From: Christensenellaceae bacterium
GTDB taxonomy: Bacteria > Bacillota > Clostridia > Christensenellales > Christensenellaceae
Assembly: GCA_022846035.1 (NCBI GenBank)
Contig: AP025580.1
Location: forward strand, 2,046,001-2,110,000
DNA length: 64,000 bases
Direction: 5' to 3'
Shown here: positions 45,801 through 52,108 of the stretch, in pieces
Position numbering within the stretch: the stretch's first letter is position 1
Layout: every line of letters begins with the position of its first letter
The notes under the pieces: model-generated
Told to the model about the DNA's origin: nothing
What the model saw: the letters and a program-made list of their open reading frames with translations, nothing else
Database searches by the model: none
Made by a program: the position numbers and the translations under genes

Positions 45801-46016
45801 TGCGTCTTTTTTGATATTACGCCCAAACCGTTCCCACTGTTCCTTCGTGCCGCAGGCGGTTACGTCCGGGTTTTGCTCGTAAATGATTATCTGGTTGATA
45901 AAATTATGCTTGTATATCCGTGCTGCCGTATCGAGAAAATGCGCCCAGCGCGCTCCGTCTTTTGTGATTGTGTCTATCGCTTCTCCGTACAATGCCATGA
46001 TATTCGTTGTTTCCAT
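36831..46016 (-). CDS. Giant methyltransferase-helicase protein
   Basis: About 3061 residues from the ATG at 46016 after GGAGG. Domains in order: an ArdC-like N-terminus (~1-250); a low-complexity linker (~255-385); several ICE-typical domains, including a MutS-like segment (YPDALLGFQVGAYYAFYG); an N6-methyltransferase domain with CDPACGIGNF and NVPFGNYK near 1643; and a SNF2-type helicase with GHVVGSGKT near 2250, DESQ near 2408, ATGTPISNT near 2460 and QREGRILRWGN near 2756. A helical tail follows. It probably unwinds or modifies DNA during transfer or protects it on entry. Confidence 0.9.
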   Translation of the reverse strand: METTNIMALYGEAIDTITKDGARWAHFLDTAARIYKHNFINQIIIYEQNPDVTACGTKEQWERFGRNIKKDAKQIGTLRTNATGFMIDYVYDVSDTEDNGKRLASDWNISEENEKNILDMLKIGHDAEYTDTMTLKGGMQAEVELLSAERFQEVFEQFLAICENSWIGKEPEEVVNLRLRSCIEDTAAYMVLKRCGFDVGHIEFNRIHEFDTLQTISVLGIAACGIARDVLVEIEKEARKSERSVKHDRTGLYGRSGRDIEAPARSTPDHSAAHEVRIDAKEISGGTDERGLPVLAGDGQPIQSLQGSGDKGAGYEGAAQERLARGKQTAGDGGFHGNGDLSERDRPPGGGNSAKGDRIQQGDPDDHHEEKIRQDGTEPEEEKSSGFSISGSFKYQAGDEVFLEDDRVFKVLEITGEKVTVGDVEIPLLVRIMERPDFETLISGNEKNKKKPVAKITQEDIDEVLRGGSKAGIRQYDIYSHFTHDKNIKNNAGFLKDKYGWSGQTWDFSDGSRGVFACSTKGIEIKKFDPEIKTLLKWPAAAKRIKSLIAAGKYLTETEIALISDYEEWVRLGNLYLTFEHTMPTTEEKRIEFAKALNRYNLSTGSLVYINGTELQISKFGAECYLSAEDEDIFIDQAELKSRLTEDERNDYLLDLKDLPDFEAMGINQETASSFQKWLEIKGIKHTYVSLSPEKLDDIFDEYSPLFVSKILFDEKYMEIREGFRDAEAAREECGAAVKRIAATMGSEKELQRAFNENESFRDRLVQYVFQQTYTSFEERQRQADMQTGQTEKPKSRLPMDAPHVNYRKMQKLFPAIMDGTCRYMQFGAGEAFDPLHVGNYGDGMITLSHTYEQNGDVMYDPRMELRVDHKAKTIEAASFEKSGFGLRQDVYPEEGKYIPRLRKELNSFLKQWLKNIGEQGYEPVRATIVRDGEDVEITEFESGKPVIPAMPEREQEIIEAEPETKIVKFPFIPAEGKLTAPPYVRIVWSEHPIFEDGEKLSVAEAEYLFRELDNLIIKARQDAAERGERVNWPYFKTRFSVVLEIDGQEELLETRYSFGDGQGSLTEIFRSDAQQMLNDPHLRNNLTSDEIEAQESILSQFVPYLEQFTELAAQDQMNLNTRLAEYRTEEAARNFLGLDESKPDAEYEQISEEEFKQAIKQQQQETAAIRPEKKYELGFGYLGNGLTVWNRLEEEHGDYKTVAHISDDGSVNFYEELPQPLQNRINDKAKEHRDAKEFELYTLSQEDILAYYPLRDQYPDALLGFQVGAYYAFYGDDAEKVSQILKTKCIVHGIVGENYGENAAGFPVDQWVLQSKKLWAAGNDVVLYGYYGGEKERSLTKHLKADEYIPIGMKLNIEGKEYIVESVDFAQNDVGLEDISHEFRNIYSSIRHERIEVVRQYVEEQQWDEQNLTNPEPQPEQPQPDNQQEPIWTPIEGGEVTQVMIDLASSDEKEQKPEKINYRITDEHYGEATAKMRFEKNMDAIFILREVENENRLATPEEQEILAGYTGWGAIPQAFDENNERWSKEYERLKDELSPEEYHSARASVLNAHYTTPVVIRAVYKALENMGLEGGNICDPACGIGNFFGAVPESLERAKFYGVELDSLTARIAKQLYQKSDIRQSGFEKTGFEDNFFDVFVGNVPFGNYKVADQRYARENFLIHDYFFARALDKVRPGGVVAFLTSKGTLDKGDPTVRKYLAERAELLGAIRLPNNAFKANAGTEVTIDILFLQKRERRISIEPDWVHLDKTGDGIPVNSYFADHPEMVLGKMAFWANMYGDKNDTACLPIEGADLSLQLEEAIQKIEGEIVPAEPVKQGKDTAQDTIPADPAVKNFCYTVFEGKIYYREDAEMHRMYFSANTDARVRGLCKIREVVRKLIDAQMNGHSDEKIKEGQQHLNYIYDSFVKEHGRINSRGNSLAFRGDTDYPLLCSLEVLDEEDQFKEKAAFFSRRTIRPPKEITSVDTAQDALIASMSERGCVDFPYMEKLYGKDGQQIISELHGQIFKDPVSEGWILKDEYLSGNVRKKLTDAQEAVAHNPEFTENIEALLQVQPEDIPAEEIDVKIGSIWVPPEDYKQFILETLQLKGVDRVRLSVDYSQLTGGWRIQKRPLETVLSSEVFGTNRKNAYEIMEAALNLRLIEVRDRVEEEEGKVHYVLNAEDTIAAQSKQSELQEKFREWIFEDTERRERLVRKYNDQMNNIVPREYDGRYIRYHGMNPEISMRDYQKNVDAQILYGGNTLIGHVVGSGKTYEIIAAVQEKKYLGLCHKAMICVPNHLLMQWASDYLRLYPAANIIVVTAKDFEKERRRKFCARIATGEYDAVIIGHSQLAKIPMSKEWEQEHINDQIDEIMEGIAEAKARNDEHWSIKRMEGVRKNLEERLERLNAIPRDNVLDFEELGVDMLVVDESQEFKNLMFNTKMRNVAGVSQANSKRASDLYMKCRYLDKITGNRGVVFATGTPISNTIAEMYTLQRYLQYEELEERGLTYFDAWVSVFAEVRTTMELAPSGRGFRLKTRLSTYYNIEELSNMFALVADIKTAEDIQIPVPKIRGGEPENVVISPSVLGEKLIGSCVERTERIRKKLVRPDEDNMLLVTNDGRKIALDVRCYDPSLPDEDGNKVSVCAEKVFEIWEESTRDRAAQLVFCDQSTPKSIVMKKNEQGEFEKGEIPFSIYADLKEKLVAKGIPAREIAFIHEANSDAKKAKLFAKVRKGTVRVLIGSTFMMGAGTNVQDRLVALHHLDAPWRPSDLTQREGRILRWGNMFPEVRILRYLTERSFDAYIYQLLENKQRFTNQIISNKPPARRMDDVDVVSEMLKQIKAIATGDPRVIRKSELDTEIMRVQVLKRQYKAKRFRLQSRISGLENDIARNREWIRQYEQDIKTIKPHLTSGFKMTIQGKEYIEKKEAGKALHKVMPNVAFEEGAITVGAFLGLDMKMGYKPYEKAYFVSLNGAGSYGCEIKKDEVKDIERISALVGNLPAGIKACEDAIKEYNRQIEDAKAEIERPFEKEQELQNMMKEVGQLNIELNLDQKDEPIVVAEEPDVESQSEEQDYEPEYVR
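44850..44884 (-). other. Terminator-like hairpin inside the giant gene
   Basis: Perfect 10-bp stem AACCGGAGGA / TCCTCCGGTT with a 7-nt loop and TTTTTC after it on the minus strand. It is in frame near residue 383, exactly where the disordered linker ends. It has the look of the intercistronic terminators elsewhere in the element, so the protein may be a fusion of two genes. Confidence 0.5.
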
Positions 46017-46052
46017 CACTTACCTCCGTCCCATATTAAATTTTCGATATAT

Positions 46053-46079
46053 AAAAAAGCAGCCATTTTCATGACTGCT
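46053..46079 (-). terminator. Intercistronic terminator after the ligase
   Basis: AGCAGTC / GGCTGCT stem with one G-U pair and TTTTTT after it on the minus strand. It lies between the ligase and the giant helicase gene. Confidence 0.7.
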
Positions 46080-46100
46080 CATAAAACTGAACTGCTATTT

Positions 46101-47036
46101 TTATTCTTTTACTTCCAACGCTGATTTATCCTCCCGCAGGCCTTTATATACCGGCTGTTGCAGTCCTCCGTTCGTTCTCCGCATATATTTTATCGTGCAG
46201 ACCAGCTCCGGCTTTATCCATACTGCGTTGTCGGCTTCCGATGGGATTTTTCCAGTAATCGGATTATATGAAATTTTTGGATAGGCCGAGATAATATCAT
46301 AGTCCGACCTGGATATTCCAAGAACCACATTCCCTTTATATACAATTTCTCCCTTATTGTTATATTGTCCTAAAATAAGCGAGGTAACATGGGCCGTCTT
46401 AGTTATATAGCCGCAAATAATGAAATCATCGTCCGCAAGATTTTTAATCTTGATCCAATCGCTTGTCCGTTTTCCCATATAGTATTTACTGTCTTTCAGT
46501 TTCCCAACTATTCCTTCAAGCGCTTCTTTTTTAGCGGCGTCGAAAAGGGCGATCCCCTGCGTCTCGATAAACCTTGATATTGACATCCTTGGGCTTTCGG
46601 TTAAATTACGGTATATCAGTTCCTTTCGCTGCATTAAGGGCTTATCCGTTACCTGCTTCGTATCGTAATACAGGATATCATATACAACGAATGTGGCAGG
46701 GTGTTCCTGTGATAGCCTCTGGATTTTACGATGATTGCTCATCAATGAACGCTGCTGAATCTTTGAAAAGTCCGGCTTATCGTTTACCGATACGATCAAT
46801 TCTCCATCGAGGATACATTTCTTTTTGATTTGTTCGTGTATCATACTTAATTCCGGCATCTTTGGAATTTGCAGAACCCCACGTTTATTCATCAAGACGG
46901 TATCGTGTCCCAAATACGCTAGGCAGCGCGTACCATCCAGCTTCAATTCAAATATATAATCCTTGCTGTCGAATGCTTCTCCGGTTTTTCCAATCAGCAT
47001 TGGTTTTGCGCTTCTTTCATCAAAGATATCCATCAT
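46101..47036 (-). CDS. ATP-dependent DNA ligase (LigD-like)
   Basis: About 311 residues. The nucleotidyl motif I KLDGTR (catalytic Lys near 33) is present, with GELIV, YDILYYD, LEGIVGK and WIKIK (motifs III-V). The C-terminal part is an OB-fold ligase domain. There is no polymerase or nuclease domain of full LigD. The start overlaps the Ku stop (TGATG), so the pair is translationally coupled. Together they make a minimal non-homologous end-joining set. Confidence 0.92.
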   Translation of the reverse strand: MMDIFDERSAKPMLIGKTGEAFDSKDYIFELKLDGTRCLAYLGHDTVLMNKRGVLQIPKMPELSMIHEQIKKKCILDGELIVSVNDKPDFSKIQQRSLMSNHRKIQRLSQEHPATFVVYDILYYDTKQVTDKPLMQRKELIYRNLTESPRMSISRFIETQGIALFDAAKKEALEGIVGKLKDSKYYMGKRTSDWIKIKNLADDDFIICGYITKTAHVTSLILGQYNNKGEIVYKGNVVLGISRSDYDIISAYPKISYNPITGKIPSEADNAVWIKPELVCTIKYMRRTNGGLQQPVYKGLREDKSALEVKE

Positions 47037-47854
47037 CAACTGCCTGTCTTTTTCGTGCGTTTTATCGCTGATTGTTTCTTTTTGCCTTTTTCCGACTGTT
47101 CAATACTGGCCTTGAGCGCGTCCATAAGGTTTATAATATTATTCGGTTTTTCCGTGCTTTCAGGCTGAACGATTTCCTGGCCGGATATCTTGGCTTCGAT
47201 CAGCTTGTTCAGTTTTTCCTGATATTCATTTTTGATTCCGGTCAAATCAAAATCGCCTGACAAAGACTCGATCAGTTTTTCAGCCATGTCAAGCTCATCT
47301 TTATTGATAACAGGTCTCACCGTTTCCACAGGCATATCCTTGATTTCTTCTGCAAAATGCAGCGTTTCAGCGATCATACCTTTGTCATCCGGCATGAGCG
47401 CCACAATCGTTTCCTTTTGACCGAGCACCGTTTTACCAATCGCAACCTTGTTTTCTTTTAGCATTGCCTGTCGTAGTAGCTCAAACGGTTTTTGCCCTCC
47501 GTTTTCACTCGTAACATGATAGCTGCGGTTAAAATAATATGGCGGGATGCTTCCCGCCGGAACGAATTTCAAAATCTGGATCGCACGGTCTTTATCCGTC
47601 TTTATCTTCTCAAAATCATCGTCGGTCACAACCACATATTTATCCTTTTCATATTGGAATCCTTTGACAATATCCTTTGGAGTCAGTTCCTTTTTGCATC
47701 CATCACAGGTTTTCACATAGCGTACCCGAACCAACTTACCATCCTTGTTTTTCGCAAGCTGGTTAAAGTGAAAATCATTGTCCTGCGTCGCTGTGTAAAG
47801 CGATACGGGAATATATACGAGACCAAAAGAGATCGCTCCTTTTTGTGTAGCCAT
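47036..47854 (-). CDS. ku: Ku protein for end joining
   Basis: 272 residues. Bacterial Ku is recognised from the start ATQKGAISFGLVYIPVSLY, the zinc-like Cys pair in KTCDGCKKEL and the long Ku core; the tail is Lys-rich, as in other bacterial Ku proteins. It binds broken DNA ends as a homodimer and recruits the ligase. Located on a conjugative element next to its ligase, it may repair or circularise incoming DNA. The start follows GAGGTGA. Confidence 0.95.
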   Translation of the reverse strand: MATQKGAISFGLVYIPVSLYTATQDNDFHFNQLAKNKDGKLVRVRYVKTCDGCKKELTPKDIVKGFQYEKDKYVVVTDDDFEKIKTDKDRAIQILKFVPAGSIPPYYFNRSYHVTSENGGQKPFELLRQAMLKENKVAIGKTVLGQKETIVALMPDDKGMIAETLHFAEEIKDMPVETVRPVINKDELDMAEKLIESLSGDFDLTGIKNEYQEKLNKLIEAKISGQEIVQPESTEKPNNIINLMDALKASIEQSEKGKKKQSAIKRTKKTGS

Positions 47855-47919
47855 TTTAGATCACCTCGTCTTTAGAGTGTTGTATATAATACACTTTCAG
47901 CAGACAACTTAATCATTAA

Positions 47920-47962
47920 AAGGCCATTATCCTGTCCCCAATGATTAGAGACAGGATAATAC
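47920..47962 (-). terminator. Intercistronic terminator after the C5 methyltransferase
   Basis: Perfect 11-bp stem ATTATCCTGTC / GACAGGATAAT with a 13-nt loop on the minus strand, then GGCCTTTTAATG, a short T-run. It follows the methyltransferase stop by 5 nt. The Ku gene starts about 65 nt later. Confidence 0.7.
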
Positions 47963-47966
47963 TCTT

Positions 47967-49637
47967 TTACAACTTATCGCAAAGCACAATCCCTTGCATA
48001 ACATAAACCGCGCAGGGAAGGGCGATCCCGTTTCCCCACATCTTATACTGTGCGCTGTCACTCCCTTCTACACCGGCGCACCACCAATCGGGAAAACCTT
48101 GCAACCGGCAGCATTCGATCGGCGTCAGACGTCTAACTGCATATTGGCTCATAAACCCGCCCCATTGCTTGACGAACTGATCGCATCCGAACTTTGCATT
48201 ATAGCTCGCATCAAGCGTTGGAGCGATCATTATCGGATTTTGGCATCCAAGGCTGTACCCGCCGTTGCCTTTTGCCTGCAACGTGCCGGAAATCTCTGTG
48301 CTCCTGTCATTCCGGCAATCTATAGCCATGACAGCATGGCGGTCAACCGTATTGAGCGTATATCCTACATTCTCACTATAGCCCTTGCCATTGCCGCCGT
48401 TTTGTATTTGCCGTTCAATGGTATTGCCGGAAATACAGATGCACATATCCGTTTCATTGGCAACCCTATTTGTCCCCGCTCCGCTTGCGTAAAGCGTTCC
48501 GGTCACTTTGGGATGCAGCAATACAGGACTGTTCTTCCGGCATCCACTATCCCTGCAATTATGGATGTTGAGCGATACGACGAGATTCCTGCTTCCGCCG
48601 CCATAGCTGCCGCCACGCGCCAGCAATGTACCGCCAATGTCCGCTTCGGTAAATTCCGTAAAGTCTTTTTGCAGGTAACATACAACGGGAACCTGGTTCG
48701 TGCCGCTTGACGCACCCCGAAGCGTAGGAGATTGTTCCTGCTGATACCCCAAGCTGCGCGCCCTTACGCTTTGTCCGGCTGAGAAGCCCGCGCAAAGAAC
48801 AGAATTTGGCATAGTGGCTTCCAACGCTGGGGATAATTCCTTAGTATAGGATACCCCCGCGCTCGCGCTTTTGTACCAGTGGAACCCGGCTACATATTGG
48901 GATTGCGTGTTGTCTCCTTTTTCAATCTTGACCGTTCGGCCTGACAATGCAACGCAACGGTCAAGATATCCGGCAATTTCTTTCCACGTCCTTCCGCGCG
49001 CCGCAGGATGCCAAGACAAGCCCTCTCGCTCAAAAAGTATTTTTCCGGCACGCTGCCCTCTAAAATCTGCGACAAGGTAGATTCTTCTGCGCCGTTGGGG
49101 TACTCCCCAAAATTGGGCGTCGAAGGTACGGTAGGCGATACTGTATGTTTCTGCCACGATCTCTCCGCTGCCGTTCCACTTCGCCGCAGATCGAGGAATT
49201 GATATTTGGGGATCGGCAATTTGGGCGATTTCCTGCAAGACAATTCGGAAATCTTCTCCTTTGTTGCTGCTGAACGCTCCCGGCACGTTTTCCCATACGA
49301 TGTATCTTGGATATCTTCCATTCGTTGCACACCTCATTTCTTTAACGATCCTGACTGCTTCTGCAAAAAGGCCGGATTGCTCCCCTCCAAGCCCTGCCCG
49401 CTTCCCCGCAATACTAAGGTCCTGGCACGGGCTGCCAAACGTAATAATATCCACGGGCTTGATAGCGGCGCCGTCAATCTCGCGGATATCTCCTAAGTGT
49501 TCCATGTTCGGTAAACGTTTTGATGTGACGGCAACGGGGAACTTCTCCACCTCGCTCGCCCATACGGGTGTGATCCCGCAAATAACTCCTGCGAGGGGAA
49601 AGCCCCCCGAGCCGTCAAACAAGCTGCCTAATTTCAT
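47967..49637 (-). CDS. DNA (cytosine-5) methyltransferase
   Basis: 556 residues; family members are commonly 300-450. Motif I is LGSLFDGSGGF, the catalytic Cys is in GSPCQDLS at residue 71, ENV is in VWENVPG near 116, and QRRRRIYLV lies near 181. Motifs IX and X close the protein (RRLTPIECCRLQGFP, YKMWGNGIALP). Between, at about 260-505, at least six imperfect units of the form TL-x-A-x-G fill the target-recognition region. No partner endonuclease is beside it. The start follows AAGGAGG. Confidence 0.95.
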   Translation of the reverse strand: MKLGSLFDGSGGFPLAGVICGITPVWASEVEKFPVAVTSKRLPNMEHLGDIREIDGAAIKPVDIITFGSPCQDLSIAGKRAGLGGEQSGLFAEAVRIVKEMRCATNGRYPRYIVWENVPGAFSSNKGEDFRIVLQEIAQIADPQISIPRSAAKWNGSGEIVAETYSIAYRTFDAQFWGVPQRRRRIYLVADFRGQRAGKILFEREGLSWHPAARGRTWKEIAGYLDRCVALSGRTVKIEKGDNTQSQYVAGFHWYKSASAGVSYTKELSPALEATMPNSVLCAGFSAGQSVRARSLGYQQEQSPTLRGASSGTNQVPVVCYLQKDFTEFTEADIGGTLLARGGSYGGGSRNLVVSLNIHNCRDSGCRKNSPVLLHPKVTGTLYASGAGTNRVANETDMCICISGNTIERQIQNGGNGKGYSENVGYTLNTVDRHAVMAIDCRNDRSTEISGTLQAKGNGGYSLGCQNPIMIAPTLDASYNAKFGCDQFVKQWGGFMSQYAVRRLTPIECCRLQGFPDWWCAGVEGSDSAQYKMWGNGIALPCAVYVMQGIVLCDKL

Positions 49638-49736
49638 GTGTTACCTCCTTTGGGGAGGCGGTTAACCTTTAAAACGTTACCTCACATGATTTTAGTTATA
49701 TATCATCGGCAATGAATGGATTTTGCCGGATATACC

Positions 49737-50429
49737 CTATCCTTTTTTCTTTGTTTCTATATAACAGGTCATGCCGCGTTTACGGAACTCATCCGCATAT
49801 TTTTCCGCTATGCTTCGTCCCGCCACATCATCGCCAAAACAAAACGCAATGGTTTTGATTTCGGGATGATTTTTCGTGAAATAATAGATCGGCTCGATAC
49901 GGAAACCGCCAACCGCAAGGTGATGTTTTCCATCCCATGCGATGCCCGCGCCTTTTTCTTCGCTCATTTTCTGTAACGCGCCAATAGGGTGCTCGAATAC
50001 CTGAAGCAATTCGCTTTCCCCATTTGCCGGACAAGGCCATGCGACAAACTTATGGCTGCCGGGAATTTCAACGGATACAGGAGCTTTATCTTCTTCGTCC
50101 GTTCCGCATACTATGGCATATTTCGCGGTGTCCTCGTCGTAGCCGACGAAAACGCAGGCTCCGTCCTGAGCTTCAAAAATATAATGGGAATCTGCCATAT
50201 GCTCGATGATACCCGCGTCAATTCCGTTTCCCTGTAAAAATGGCGTTATTTTATCCCTGCTCTTGCTCATCCCCGGCAGAACAAATCCTTTGGGTTTCGT
50301 TCTTCTTGCCCGAATATTTTGAACGGCTTCAAATCGTTCGATCTGCTCCGGCCTCATTCTTGGCATCCCCATATCCTGCGGCGCGGTGTAGCTGTTCAGC
50401 TTTGCTTTGATACTTGCTTTTTCTTCCAT
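49737..50429 (-). CDS. Toprim/DUF3991-type primase-like protein
   Basis: 230 residues. The start (after GAAAGG) leads into the DUF3991-type segment (FVLPGMSKSRDKITPFLQGN, then IIEHMADSHYIFE) and the C-terminal part has a Toprim-like motif (IKTIAFCFGDDVAGRSIAEK). The N-terminal CHC2 zinc finger of longer primases is missing. It may prime or assist replication of the element. Located between the methyltransferase and an ICE hypothetical gene. Confidence 0.75.
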   Translation of the reverse strand: MEEKASIKAKLNSYTAPQDMGMPRMRPEQIERFEAVQNIRARRTKPKGFVLPGMSKSRDKITPFLQGNGIDAGIIEHMADSHYIFEAQDGACVFVGYDEDTAKYAIVCGTDEEDKAPVSVEIPGSHKFVAWPCPANGESELLQVFEHPIGALQKMSEEKGAGIAWDGKHHLAVGGFRIEPIYYFTKNHPEIKTIAFCFGDDVAGRSIAEKYADEFRKRGMTCYIETKKKG

Positions 50430-50439
50430 ATTCAGATGC

Positions 50440-51132
50440 CTACCTTTCCAGTTCTTCTATCGCGTGATCCAGTTCATGCTCTTGCCATTTACCCATAGAA
50501 CCGATTACCATTGCTTCTTCCTGCTCCCTGCTGATTCCCCTAACTTCGTTGCAATGGTCCGCAGTCCTGCGGTTTAACTTAGGATCGTTTGCGGACCATG
50601 AACAAGGATAATATCCGCTTTCTTTGCGCTTAACGCAAATCAATTCTCCCGAATCCGGCAGGGTAGTAAAACACAATTCCGGCAGCGTTTCCTCCGGGTG
50701 GTCGATCATGTATTTGATACGCATTGGTTTTGCTATCTTCTCGACGTCCGGCGTATATCCCACGATATTGATGTCATTGATCGTATCAAACGCTTGACAA
50801 CGGATGTACGCAATATAATTCTCTGTTATGGTTTTAAATCCATATAACTCTGCTTCCGCACCCGAAATGCGGATTTCAGGATAAAAAACGGCATATTCTT
50901 GTATTGCCTGCGCCCCCTTCAACATCGGCATATCCATGATACTATCAATCAAATCTTTTTCCTTTCCTTCATGCAATATGCGATGTTCCTTCGTCCTCGC
51001 CAATATCGCTTCGGACTTCTTTTTTGAGCTATGCCCCACCGCATCGAAAGCATAATATTCATATAGCTTTGATGTGATCTGTAAATATGTTAAATCCAGT
51101 TCGCCTACCAAAGGCGTTATTTCCAATTTCAT
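50440..51132 (-). CDS. ICE hypothetical protein
   Basis: 230 residues from the ATG at 51132, preceded by AAGGAGA; an earlier start is not supported. Soluble. C-terminal block NRRTADHCNEVRGISREQEE, AMVIGSMGKW, is the sort of sequence found in many Tn1549-type hypothetical proteins. The gene follows a terminator-like hairpin. Its promoter is not identified; the plus-strand RNA unit lies just upstream. Confidence 0.7.
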   Translation of the reverse strand: MKLEITPLVGELDLTYLQITSKLYEYYAFDAVGHSSKKKSEAILARTKEHRILHEGKEKDLIDSIMDMPMLKGAQAIQEYAVFYPEIRISGAEAELYGFKTITENYIAYIRCQAFDTINDINIVGYTPDVEKIAKPMRIKYMIDHPEETLPELCFTTLPDSGELICVKRKESGYYPCSWSANDPKLNRRTADHCNEVRGISREQEEAMVIGSMGKWQEHELDHAIEELER

Positions 51133-51154
51133 AGGTCTCTCCTTTCCTTCCAAT

Positions 51155-51178
51155 CAAAAAAGACTTGCAGACTGCAAG
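51155..51178 (-). terminator. Intrinsic terminator-like hairpin
   Basis: Stem CTTGCA / TGCAAG with a 3-nt loop, then TTTTTT on the minus strand. It lies 23 nt upstream of the 230-residue gene, so it could attenuate that gene or end an upstream transcript. Confidence 0.6.
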
Positions 51179-51184
51179 CCGTTA

Positions 51185-51213
51185 TTGACTTTCATTAAGT
51201 TAACCAATACAAT
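51185..51213 (+). promoter_or_regulatory. Strong sigma-A promoter on the plus strand
   Basis: TTGACT (51185-51190), 17-nt spacer, TACAAT (51208-51213). The 11-bp palindrome GGGAATTTCCC (51221-51231) is at the expected start, a likely operator. A folded RNA and a strong terminator follow. Confidence 0.75.
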
Positions 51214-51219
51214 AAACAT

Positions 51220-51426
51220 AGGGAATTTCCCTGAAAATTTAAAAACGCAGCAGGCTCGGGGTGGTGAGACACCCCGAAGCCCTGTATCAGGTGCCGTGAC
51301 ACCCTCACAACCCCACTCGGGACACTGCGTTCAAGTATCATTATACAAGCGATTTGCTTGTTGTTCAATGACATTTTGACGCGCGAGGGTATTTGGCGTA
51401 AGCCAAGCACCCTGCGCGTTTTTATA
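51220..51426 (+). ncRNA. Candidate structured RNA of the ICE
   Basis: About 205 nt between a strong promoter and a strong terminator, on the strand opposite to the rest of the element, with no convincing ORF. A 7-bp closing stem AACGCAG / CTGCGTT encloses a long imperfect hairpin with core CGGGGTG / CACCCCG (about 51254-51282) and a second, less structured part. It could be a regulatory or antisense RNA (the minus-strand operon runs over it), or the leader of the plus-strand gene that follows. The fold was made by eye. Confidence 0.55.
51380..51423 (+). terminator. Intrinsic terminator of the plus-strand RNA
   Basis: Stem parts GCGC / GCGC, AGGGT / ACCCT and TTGGC / GCCAA with loop GTAA, followed by TTTTT (51419-51423). 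It ends the RNA that begins near 51220. Confidence 0.85.
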
Positions 51427-51432
51427 TTCCAC

Positions 51433-51473
51433 GGGAAATTCCCAACCATTAAAAACAAGGTGGTTGGGAATTT
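51433..51473 (+). promoter_or_regulatory. Palindrome and inverted repeat before the plus-strand gene
   Basis: A second 11-bp palindrome, GGGAAATTCCC (51433-51443), matches the one at the RNA promoter with the middle reversed. It is joined to a perfect 13-bp inverted repeat AAATTCCCAACCA / TGGTTGGGAATTT (51436-51448 and 51461-51473). The right arm covers part of the ribosome binding site and the start of the next gene, so it may control translation. Confidence 0.6.
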
Positions 51474-52108
51474 TGGGAAGAATAAGCCACAAAAATATAT
51501 TGTTGTACGGTCACGTTTTCTACGATCACAGTAGTAAACGTGACCACATTTCCTTCAAAGACATTTTTGGAGAAATATCCCGTCTGCGCAATGAATTCAC
51601 ATCCGCACAAAACACGATTGACAACTATGTCAACCTCATTTTGTATGGCGCGAATTCCGGGTGGAGGGGTGCGGCTAGATCATCAGGCAAGACGTATTGC
51701 AACAAATATCTGGAGCATAATAAATCCATCATGATTGTTCCCGATGACAACGGTGAGTCGAAGGGCAAGGGACAAGACGCTATCCTCTCCGATTTATTGA
51801 TCCTATCCGCAGCGGACCATTATTTCAAAAAAGCATGGGAAAGCTACGCAGGTTTTCTTGAAAAAAATCTTCCTGCTTATTTCGACCTTCCAACCGCAGA
51901 CAAATACCGTCATGAATTGATCGGCGTGGCGGGGGAAAAAGCCGCGAACAATTTGTTTCTGCAAATGTGGCACGGGTTTTACAGGCAATCGTTCCTGGAA
52001 GTTTTTCACGAGGGCTTTACGAGCGTTCTTCTTGATTTAGCCCTCGACATCGACTATGAAGCAGACAAGATCGTTTGGCAGATTCTTCTTGAAAACTTTA
52101 ATCAATAA
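51473..52108 (+). CDS. Plus-strand hypothetical protein within the ICE
   Basis: 211 residues. No in-frame ATG is near the front; TTG at 51473, 9 nt after AAGGTGG, is the best start, and one at 51464 is possible. Soluble, helical. Notable segments are ILYGANSGWRGAARSSGKT and IMIVPDDNGESKGKG; the protein has no motif I can name. It is the only gene on the plus strand in the ICE and runs into the sortase gene (11-nt convergent overlap). It may be controlled by the RNA unit upstream. Confidence 0.65.
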   Translation: MGRISHKNILLYGHVFYDHSSKRDHISFKDIFGEISRLRNEFTSAQNTIDNYVNLILYGANSGWRGAARSSGKTYCNKYLEHNKSIMIVPDDNGESKGKGQDAILSDLLILSAADHYFKKAWESYAGFLEKNLPAYFDLPTADKYRHELIGVAGEKAANNLFLQMWHGFYRQSFLEVFHEGFTSVLLDLALDIDYEADKIVWQILLENFNQ

